Positions 1 to 5,433 of a DNA stretch of 7,870 nt are shown here, piece after piece. The position numbers and the translations under genes are program-made. Under the pieces are notes generated by a model, which was not told where the DNA came from, ran no database searches, and saw only the letters and a program-made list of their open reading frames with translations. The first letter of the stretch is position 1. Each line of letters begins with the position of its first letter. The stretch is from Riemerella anatipestifer_E (lineage in GTDB: Bacteria; Bacteroidota; Bacteroidia; Flavobacteriales; Weeksellaceae): contig NZ_LEKU01000027.1 of NCBI RefSeq assembly GCF_009932355.1, forward strand, positions 1-7,870, read 5' to 3'.

Positions 1-171
1 TTTTTCTCTCAACTTTGCGACCAATTTATGATTAAAAGAAACTATGCTAAAACTTTTGAAGGCTTTAAAACAAGGATAATCAGTAAAATAACCGCCGCAA
101 CGGTTATTCAATATATCAATAAATTTATCTTCCAAAGAAAATTAAATCATCTAAAAATCAGTATTATTTAA
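1..171 (+). CDS. IS982-family transposase, C-terminal fragment (5' end outside window)
   Basis: The frame is open from the first base to a TAA at 169-171 and gives 56 residues. It contains the run CDQFMIKRNYAKTFEGFKTR and then RIISKITAATVIQYINKF before a basic end. This arrangement (a D/N-Q-F-x-I-x-R-N-x-A-K-S/T core, then R-I-x-S-K-I-T, then I-Q-Y-x-N) is the usual C-terminus of IS982-family DDE transposases, which act on DNA to cut and rejoin the element ends. The catalytic triad lies upstream and cannot be seen, so I cannot tell whether the gene is intact. The stop is 14 bp before the probable element end, the tight packing expected of an insertion sequence. IS982 elements are known from Riemerella and related Flavobacteriia. 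The family call rests on recalled motif similarity; no alignment was run. Confidence 0.8.
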   Translation, partial: FFSQLCDQFMIKRNYAKTFEGFKTRIISKITAATVIQYINKFIFQRKLNHLKISII

Positions 172-185
172 AATGCACAACGAGT
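1..185 (+). mobile_element. Right end of an IS982-family insertion sequence
   Basis: This covers the transposase tail plus the short sequence after its stop. The bases TGCACAACGAGT at 174-185 read on the other strand as ACTCGTTGTGCA. That begins with AC and resembles the AC..GTTGTGCA terminal inverted repeats typical of IS982 elements. The outer boundary is therefore placed at about 185, with an uncertainty of a few bases. The left end and the target-site duplication are outside the window, so the inverted repeat cannot be verified by pairing. No terminator separates the transposase from the next gene, which has the same orientation. Confidence 0.6.
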
Positions 186-236
186 TGTTTTAATTAAAAT
201 ACTACTTTTACAGGCAGTTTAATAATAAATACTATT

Positions 237-1376
237 ATGGATTTTAATTTAACGGAAGAACAACTAATGATACAACAGGCAGCTAGAGATTTTGCTCAAA
301 ACGAATTGTTGCCAGAAGTTATAGAAAGAGATAAAAATCAAAAATTCCCAGCAGAGCAAGTAAAAAAGATGGGTGAGTTAGGGTTTCTAGGTATGATGGT
401 AGACCCTAAATATGGAGGTGCAGGTATGGACAGTGTATCTTATGTTTTAGCTATGGAGGAGATTGCTAAAGTTGATGCTTCTGCGGCTGTAATTATGTCG
501 GTAAATAATTCTTTAGTTTGTGCAGGATTAGAAAAATATGCAAGTGAGGAGCAAAAGCAAAAATATCTAGTACCATTGGCTAGTGGAGAGGTTATTGGAG
601 CATTTGCACTTTCTGAGCCGGAAGCAGGTTCTGATGCTACTTCTCAAAAAACAACAGCAGAAGACAAAGGAGATTATTATCTTCTAAACGGAACTAAAAA
701 TTGGATTACCAACGGTGGTACAGCTACTTACTATATTGTTATTGCTCAGACGCACCCAGAGAAAGGTCACAAAGGTATCAATGCATTTATTGTAGAAAGA
801 GGTTGGGAAGGCTTTGAAATTGGTCCAAAAGAAGACAAAATGGGCATTAGAGGAAGTGATACCCATTCTCTATTATTTACTGATGTAAAAGTGCCTAAAG
901 AAAATAGAATAGGAGAAGATGGTTTTGGGTTTAAATTTGCTATGGCAGTTCTTAATGGTGGTAGGATAGGTATTGCTTCTCAAGCACTAGGGATAGCTAG
1001 TGGTGCTTACGAATTAGCTTTAAAATATGCTAAAGAGAGAAAGGCTTTCGGAACAGAGATTATCAATCATCAAGCGGTAGCATTTAAGTTGGCAGATATG
1101 GCGACCCAAATCACAGCAGCTAGAATGCTTTGTCTAAAAGCAGCGGCAGAGAAAGACCAAGGGAAAGATATTTCTGAAAGTGGAGCTATGGCGAAACTAT
1201 TTGCTTCTAAAACAGCTATGGATACCACAGTGGAAGCCGTGCAAATACACGGTGGTTACGGTTATGTGAGAGAGTACCATGTGGAAAGAATGATGAGAGA
1301 TGCTAAAATCACTCAGATTTATGAAGGAACATCTGAGATACAAAAAATAGTGATTTCTAGAAGTATTGCTAAATAA
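237..1376 (+). CDS. Acyl-CoA dehydrogenase, short-chain/butyryl-CoA type (copy 1)
   Basis: This FAD enzyme oxidises acyl-CoA to trans-2-enoyl-CoA and passes electrons to electron-transfer flavoprotein in the cytoplasm, in beta-oxidation or branched-chain amino-acid breakdown. The 379 residues match the full family length. The N-terminal helical domain (about 1-120) is followed by the flavin/substrate signature FALSEPEAGSDA (123-134) and WITNG (156-160) in the beta-barrel. The C-terminal helical domain holds ERKAFG (267-272), the IHGGYGY loop (337-343) and IYEGTSEIQ (361-369). E363 is in the position of the catalytic base of short-chain and butyryl-CoA dehydrogenases. The ATG at 237 gives the normal MDFNLTEEQ start; no Shine-Dalgarno sequence is seen, as is common in Bacteroidota. 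It begins about 50 bp beyond the IS end and is closed by a terminator. Exact chain-length specificity cannot be read from the sequence. A paralogue lies at 4143-5273. Confidence 0.95.
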   Translation: MDFNLTEEQLMIQQAARDFAQNELLPEVIERDKNQKFPAEQVKKMGELGFLGMMVDPKYGGAGMDSVSYVLAMEEIAKVDASAAVIMSVNNSLVCAGLEKYASEEQKQKYLVPLASGEVIGAFALSEPEAGSDATSQKTTAEDKGDYYLLNGTKNWITNGGTATYYIVIAQTHPEKGHKGINAFIVERGWEGFEIGPKEDKMGIRGSDTHSLLFTDVKVPKENRIGEDGFGFKFAMAVLNGGRIGIASQALGIASGAYELALKYAKERKAFGTEIINHQAVAFKLADMATQITAARMLCLKAAAEKDQGKDISESGAMAKLFASKTAMDTTVEAVQIHGGYGYVREYHVERMMRDAKITQIYEGTSEIQKIVISRSIAK

Positions 1377-1385
1377 ATTGAATAC

Positions 1386-1412
1386 AAAGAGGAGCAAACG
1401 CTTCTCTTTTTT
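1386..1412 (+). terminator. Rho-independent terminator after acyl-CoA dehydrogenase 1
   Basis: The left arm AAAGAGGAGC (1386-1395) pairs with the right arm GCTTCTCTTT (1400-1409) around an AAAC tetraloop. The stem is 10 bp with one G-U pair, and it runs into T's at 1407-1412. It starts 10 bp after the stop codon. It separates the gene from yqhD, whose start is only 26 bp further on, so some read-through into yqhD is possible. Confidence 0.8.
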
Positions 1413-1437
1413 GTCTAATAATATAAAATAATAATGT

Positions 1438-2604
1438 ATGCTTAATTTTGAATTTAAAAATCCTACTAAAATTCTTTTTGGTAAAGGAGAAATAGAAAAA
1501 ATAGCAAAAGAAATTCCTCAAAATGCTAAAGTGTTGATGCTCTACGGAGGTGGAAGTATCAAGTCTAATGGAGCGTATGAGCAAGTTAAAAATGCGTTGA
1601 AAGGCTTTAATGTTTTGGAATTTGGGGGAATACCAGCCAATCCAGAATACGCGGTTTTAATGGAGGCATTGAAAGTTATCAAATCAGAAAATATAGATTT
1701 TCTACTGGCAGTAGGTGGTGGTTCCGTTATTGATGGAGCTAAATTCTTGGCTGCCGCAGCTAAATATGAAGGTGAACCTTGGGATATTTTAACAAAAGCC
1801 ATTCGTCCTGAGGAAAGCGAAGCATTGAGCTTTGGTTCTGTGCTTACTCTACCAGCTACAGGCTCTGAAATGAATTCGGGCTATGTAATTTCTAGAAGAG
1901 AAACCGAACAAAAACTCGGCGGAGGAGGTAATGGTTTGTTTCCTAAGTTTTCGGTGTTAGACCCAGAAGTGATAAGAAGTATTCCTAAAAATCAAATCGC
2001 TAACGGTATCGCAGATGCTTACACGCATGTTTTAGAGCAATACATGACTTTCCCTACCGCTGCAACGCTTCAAGAACGAATGGCGGAAAGTATCTTGGTA
2101 ACGCTTCAGGAGATGGCTCCTAAGGTGCTTCAAGAGGATTTTGATTATGATTCTGCGGCTAACTATATGTGGTGTTGCACGATGGCTCTTAACGGACTGT
2201 TGCGTTTAGGCGTAGCTACCGATTGGGCGGTACACGCCATGGGCCACGAACTAACAGCTTATTTCGGTATCGACCATGCGAGAACTTTAGCGATTATAGC
2301 ACCGTCTCATTACCGTTATAATTTTGAAACTAAGAAGCAAAAATTAGCTCAGTACGCCGAACGCGTTTGGAACGTTCCTTCTGAGATGAATTTAGAGGAA
2401 AGAGCACAAAAGGGGATTGAAAAAATGAAGCATTTCTTCCATTCTATAGGGATTAAAACCAGGTTGTCAGAATATACTTCACAGTTTGAAGGTACGGCCG
2501 AGAAAGTGGAAAAAGCATTTACAGATAGAAATTGGCTAGGTTTAGGAGAACACCGCAAACTCACGCCCGAAGACGCTAAGAACATCGTGAAGATGAGTTA
2601 TTAG
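1438..2604 (+). CDS. yqhD: NADPH-dependent aldehyde reductase / iron-type alcohol dehydrogenase (YqhD-like)
   Basis: This is a group III metal-dependent alcohol dehydrogenase. Family members reduce a wide range of short-chain aldehydes with NADPH in the cytoplasm, protecting against aldehydes from lipid peroxidation and fermentation. Its 388 residues compare with 387 in E. coli YqhD, and it aligns with my recollection of that protein nearly end to end. The N-terminal Rossmann-like half has FGKGEIE (14-20), YGGGS (36-40) and AVGGGSVIDGAKF (91-103), then LTLPATGSEMN (137-147). The C-terminal helical half carries the metal ligands D193, H197, H266 and H280, each one residue before the E. coli D194/H198/H267/H281 set. 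All active-site residues are present, so it should be active. The ATG at 1438 is chosen because it reproduces the family start (x-N-F-x-x-x-x-P-T-x-I-L-F-G-K-G). No clear promoter is seen in the 25 bp after the upstream terminator. Native substrate is unknown. Confidence 0.93.
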   Translation: MLNFEFKNPTKILFGKGEIEKIAKEIPQNAKVLMLYGGGSIKSNGAYEQVKNALKGFNVLEFGGIPANPEYAVLMEALKVIKSENIDFLLAVGGGSVIDGAKFLAAAAKYEGEPWDILTKAIRPEESEALSFGSVLTLPATGSEMNSGYVISRRETEQKLGGGGNGLFPKFSVLDPEVIRSIPKNQIANGIADAYTHVLEQYMTFPTAATLQERMAESILVTLQEMAPKVLQEDFDYDSAANYMWCCTMALNGLLRLGVATDWAVHAMGHELTAYFGIDHARTLAIIAPSHYRYNFETKKQKLAQYAERVWNVPSEMNLEERAQKGIEKMKHFFHSIGIKTRLSEYTSQFEGTAEKVEKAFTDRNWLGLGEHRKLTPEDAKNIVKMSY

Positions 2605-2627
2605 TATAGGTTAGTATATTTATGAAG

Positions 2628-2656
2628 CTCCCTTGAGAACACTATTCTCAAGGGAG
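2628..2656 (+). terminator. Strong terminator between convergent yqhD and the helicase
   Basis: A perfect 12-bp stem, CTCCCTTGAGAA (2628-2639) with TTCTCAAGGGAG (2645-2656), encloses a 5-nt loop and is followed on the + strand by five T's (2657-2661). It lies 23 bp after the yqhD stop and 8 bp beyond the helicase stop on the other strand. The minus-strand side is followed by CTTCATA, a poor U-tract. It should therefore work mainly for yqhD, perhaps weakly in both directions. Confidence 0.9.
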
Positions 2657-2664
2657 TTTTTATA

Positions 2665-4014
2665 TTATTTCTTTTTTCTAGCTTTGGTTTTTGCTTTTTG
2701 TTGAGCTCTATTAGCTCCAATTTTTTTAGGTGGTTTTCTTTTACTAGGTCCGCCCCAATTTTCTTTTTTGTTTTTGGCTTTCTTTTCGTGGAAAGCACCA
2801 CCACCTTCATTAAGTTTTATTACCACAGGATTTTTCATTTTGACTTCCTCTTTTTCCGAAGCTATTTTTTGTGGATTGATTTTAACTTCCTCTGGCATAG
2901 GCTGAACTTCCACTTCTTTTTTCATCAAGATTTCAATGTCAAGAAATAAGGCTTCTTCTTTTTCTGTGATGAAAGAAAGTGCAATACCATCTTTATCCGC
3001 CCTACCTGTACGCCCAATACGGTGAATGTATTGCTCTGGAATGTCTGGGATTTCAAAATTAATCACATGGCTGATGTCCGATATATCTAGTCCTCTAGCC
3101 ATTACATCGGTAGTGATGAGTCCTCTGACTTCTTCTTGTTCAAATTTTTTCATCGCTCTTAGACGATAGTTTTGAGACTTGTTAGAGTGTATCACATCAA
3201 AACTTTCGGGGTAGATTTCGTCTATTTTAGTGAAAAGATAGTCGGCGTGTTTTTTATTGTTACAAAATATCAACACTTTAGACATAGATTCATCTTTATC
3301 GAGAAGATGCTGTAAGAAGTTGATTTTAGTATTAAAGTTAGTTACCTTAAAGGCGATTTGCTGTATTTTTTCTAGTGGTGTTCCTGATTTGGCTAAAGAA
3401 ATCTCTATCGGATTGGCAAAATATTCATCTAACATTTCATCAACAGCATCAGTCATTGTTGCGGAGAAAAGAATGTTTTGTCGCTTTTCTCTCATCATTT
3501 CGAAGATGTGTGTGAGTTGAGGACGAAAACCTAAGTTAAGCATCTCATCAAACTCATCAATAATCAGTTTTTGGACTTCTTTTAAAGAAATGGCGTTGTC
3601 TATGGCTAAGTCCATCACTCGCCCTGGGGTTCCTACTAGAATATCACAACCATTATCAAAAAGTAACTTTTGAGTGTTGATGTTTTTTCCACCATACACA
3701 CCAATAATTCTTGTGCTCAGCTTTTCACATAGTTTTTCCAAGATTTCAGCTACCTGAACTACAAGTTCTCTAGTGGGAACTAAAACTAAAACAGTAGGAT
3801 TTCCCGATTTATTGTATTTCCAATTTTTGAGTACAGGTAATAAGTAGGCTAGGGTTTTACCAGTACCTGTTTGGGCTATTCCCATAATATCTCTGCCAGA
3901 AAGTATTGGCTTAAAGCTTTTCTGTTGGATAGGTGTAGGTTCAAATAGCTCCAAATCGGCTAAAATATCTAGTATTTTTTCGGGAAGTTCAAAATCTGCA
4001 AAAGTAATGTTCAT
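2665..4014 (-). CDS. DEAD-box ATP-dependent RNA helicase with DEFD motif II
   Basis: This superfamily 2 RNA helicase unwinds short RNA duplexes using ATP; bacterial members act in ribosome assembly, RNA decay and cold adaptation. The 449 residues carry the motif set in order: Q motif FEPTPIQQ (24-31), motif I AQTGTGKT (47-54), Ia PTREL (80-84), GG (108-109), Ib TPGR (129-132), motif II DEFD (153-156), III SAT (184-186), IV LIFCNN (248-253), V TTDVMARGLD (301-310) and VI HRIGRTGR (331-338). After about residue 370 comes a linker, then a Lys/Arg-rich tail (about 395-449, ending KARKKK) that probably binds RNA. Motif II is DEFD in place of DEAD; the catalytic D-E pair is kept. The ATG at 4014 sits about 20 bp downstream of a TATCTTTG box. 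RhlE or DeaD type is likely, but I cannot choose, so no symbol is given. Confidence 0.93.
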   Translation of the reverse strand: MNITFADFELPEKILDILADLELFEPTPIQQKSFKPILSGRDIMGIAQTGTGKTLAYLLPVLKNWKYNKSGNPTVLVLVPTRELVVQVAEILEKLCEKLSTRIIGVYGGKNINTQKLLFDNGCDILVGTPGRVMDLAIDNAISLKEVQKLIIDEFDEMLNLGFRPQLTHIFEMMREKRQNILFSATMTDAVDEMLDEYFANPIEISLAKSGTPLEKIQQIAFKVTNFNTKINFLQHLLDKDESMSKVLIFCNNKKHADYLFTKIDEIYPESFDVIHSNKSQNYRLRAMKKFEQEEVRGLITTDVMARGLDISDISHVINFEIPDIPEQYIHRIGRTGRADKDGIALSFITEKEEALFLDIEILMKKEVEVQPMPEEVKINPQKIASEKEEVKMKNPVVIKLNEGGGAFHEKKAKNKKENWGGPSKRKPPKKIGANRAQQKAKTKARKKK

Positions 4015-4033
4015 GTTTAATAAAATTAACGGG

Positions 4034-4041
4034 CAAAGATA
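4034..4041 (-). promoter_or_regulatory. Bacteroidota-type -7 box for the helicase
   Basis: On the minus strand the bases read TATCTTTG, an exact match to the TAnnTTTG -7 element used by the primary sigma factor of Bacteroidota. It ends 19 bp before the ATG at 4014, implying a very short leader. A TTG at the -33 position is not evident; only TGTTTA (14-18 bases upstream on the minus strand) comes near it. Confidence 0.6.
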
Positions 4042-4085
4042 ACTATAATTGAATAAACAGAAGAGAGAGGTAATATAAAAGGATT

Positions 4086-4119
4086 AAAAAAGCCCTCACT
4101 TATATGGGTGAGAGCTTTT
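4086..4119 (-). terminator. Terminator of acyl-CoA dehydrogenase 2
   Basis: On the minus strand the stem pairs AAAAGC-U-CTCAC with GTGAG-G-GCTTTT around an 8-base loop (CCATATAA), followed by a run of T's. One U-G pair lies in the stem, and the same position is a C/A mismatch when read on the + strand, so the structure is built for minus-strand RNA. It lies 24 bp after the stop at 4143 and upstream of the helicase promoter, separating the two transcripts. Confidence 0.85.
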
Positions 4120-4142
4120 AAAGTTACTTTTTGGATATTTTT

Positions 4143-5273
4143 TTATTTAATAATATCTCTACCGATAACTAGTTTTTGTATTTCGGAAGTTCCTTCGCCA
4201 ATGGTACACAGTTTAGAATCTCTGTAATATTTTTCAGCAGGGAAATCTTTGGTATAACCATAGCCTCCAAATATTTGTAATGCATTATTGGATATTCTTA
4301 CACATGCTTCCGAAGCATAAAGTTTTGCCATAGCACCCTCACGCGTCATTTTTTGTTTAGCATTCTTTAGAGTAGCAGCTCTTTGTATAAGTAGTTCGGC
4401 AGCATCTATCTCTGTTGCCATATCTGCGAGCATAAAATTGATGGCTTGGAAGTTGGCAATTGCCTGTCCGAATTGGTGTCTTTCTTTAGCGTACTTTAAA
4501 GCGGCTTTATAAGCTCCTTTAGCTATACCCAAACTTAAAGCAGCGATGGAAATTCTCCCACCGTCTAATATTTTAAGGGCTTGTTTAAACCCTTCGCCTA
4601 CTTGCCCTAAACGATGCGAGTCTGGAACACGAACATTATCAAAGATAAGTTCTGCCGTTTCAGAAGCTCTCATACCTAGTTTGTTTTCTTTCTTTCCAGA
4701 ACTAAACCCAGGCATACCTTTTTCCAAAACAAAAGCAGTAGCGTTATTAGAGGTGTTTTTTTCTCCTGTTCTTGTCATAACCACGGCAATATCTCCAGAA
4801 ATAGCGTGAGTGATAAAGTTTTTAGCTCCATTGATAACCCACTCATCGCCGTCTTTTATAGCGGTGGTGTTCATACCTCCTGCATCAGAACCTGTATTGT
4901 GTTCGGTAAGTCCCCAAGCTCCGATAACTTGACCAGAAGCGAGTTTTGGGAGCCATTTTTTTCTTTGTTCTTCGTTACCAAACTCGTAAATATGGTTGGT
5001 GCATAGCGAGTTGTGTGCAGCTACAGAAAGTCCTATAGATGGATCTACTTGAGAAATTTCATCTAAAATAGCCACATACTCGTGGTAAGATAATCCAGAA
5101 CCTCCGTATTCTTCGGGGATTACAATACCCATAAAGCCCATTTCTCCTAATTTGTGGAAGAGTTCCACAGGGAAAGTTTGGCTTTCGTCCCATTCCATAA
5201 TGTGCGGACGGATATTTTTTTCTGCAAACTCACGAGCTGTTTCAGCTATCATTTTTAGGTTTTCTGTATTCAT
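4143..5273 (-). CDS. Acyl-CoA dehydrogenase (copy 2)
   Basis: This is a second FAD acyl-CoA dehydrogenase, donating electrons to electron-transfer flavoprotein. The 376 residues are full length. Visible signatures are WGLTEHNTGSDAGGM (120-134) in the flavin-binding barrel, KNFITHA (151-157), the ERHQFG arginine/FAD-contact region (264-269), IFGGYGY (334-340) and IGEGTSEIQ (358-366), with E360 at the catalytic-base position. It differs from copy 1 in two places close to the active site: TEHNTGSDA in place of SEPEAGSDA, and GEGTSE in place of YEGTSE. These suggest a different acyl substrate, which I cannot name; butyryl-, isovaleryl- or glutaryl-type roles remain possible. The ATG at 5273 gives a normal N-terminus. 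It has its own -7 box and terminator, so it is probably transcribed alone. Confidence 0.94.
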   Translation of the reverse strand: MNTENLKMIAETAREFAEKNIRPHIMEWDESQTFPVELFHKLGEMGFMGIVIPEEYGGSGLSYHEYVAILDEISQVDPSIGLSVAAHNSLCTNHIYEFGNEEQRKKWLPKLASGQVIGAWGLTEHNTGSDAGGMNTTAIKDGDEWVINGAKNFITHAISGDIAVVMTRTGEKNTSNNATAFVLEKGMPGFSSGKKENKLGMRASETAELIFDNVRVPDSHRLGQVGEGFKQALKILDGGRISIAALSLGIAKGAYKAALKYAKERHQFGQAIANFQAINFMLADMATEIDAAELLIQRAATLKNAKQKMTREGAMAKLYASEACVRISNNALQIFGGYGYTKDFPAEKYYRDSKLCTIGEGTSEIQKLVIGRDIIK

Positions 5274-5295
5274 AGTAGTGTTATTATCGTTCCTC

Positions 5296-5303
5296 CAAAT
5301 ATA
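5296..5303 (-). promoter_or_regulatory. Bacteroidota-type -7 box for acyl-CoA dehydrogenase 2
   Basis: The minus strand reads TATATTTG, a perfect TAnnTTTG match, 22 bp before the ATG at 5273. No clear TTG -33 element is found. A GGAGGAA follows directly after the box; it looks like a Shine-Dalgarno sequence but is about 18 bp from the ATG and at or before the predicted transcription start, so it is unlikely to act as one. Confidence 0.55.
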
Positions 5304-5307
5304 AATA

Positions 5308-5380
5308 ATTTTGTTGAGGTTGAAAAATATTTTATTAGAGTTGTCTTAATTTTTTGCTTAGAGAAATATTTTGTTGAGGT
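5308..5380. repeat. Pair of 13-bp direct repeats upstream of acyl-CoA dehydrogenase 2
   Basis: ATTTTGTTGAGGT occurs at 5308-5320 and again at 5368-5380, exactly 60 bp apart, in the AT-rich gap between acyl-CoA dehydrogenase 2 and metG. The nearer copy begins 5 bp upstream of the -7 box, so it overlaps the promoter spacer. The pair could be operator sites or chance in AT-rich DNA. Confidence 0.4.
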
Positions 5381-5392
5381 AACATTCCGTAT

Positions 5393-5430
5393 AAAAAAAG
5401 CGATTTCAAAAATTTTTGAAACCGCTTTTT
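5393..5430 (-). terminator. Terminator of metG
   Basis: The arms AAAAAGCG-N-TTTCAAAAA (5395-5412) and TTTTTGAAA-N-CGCTTTTT (5413-5430) form a long stem starting 4 bp after the metG stop. On the minus strand the odd position is a G-U pair and the stem runs into seven T's. On the + strand it is an A/C mismatch. The innermost A-T pairs must open to make a loop. The orientation fits metG. Confidence 0.88.
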
Positions 5431-5433
5431 ATT

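Noticed and set aside
176..189. Hairpin ACAAC-GA-GTTGT as a terminator for the transposase
   Set aside because: The stem is only 4-5 bp with a 2-4 base loop, and it coincides with the probable terminal inverted repeat; too weak to call a terminator.
5289..5295. GGAGGAA as a Shine-Dalgarno site for acyl-CoA dehydrogenase 2
   Set aside because: It lies about 18 bp from the ATG and immediately after the -7 box, so it is probably at or before the transcript start.
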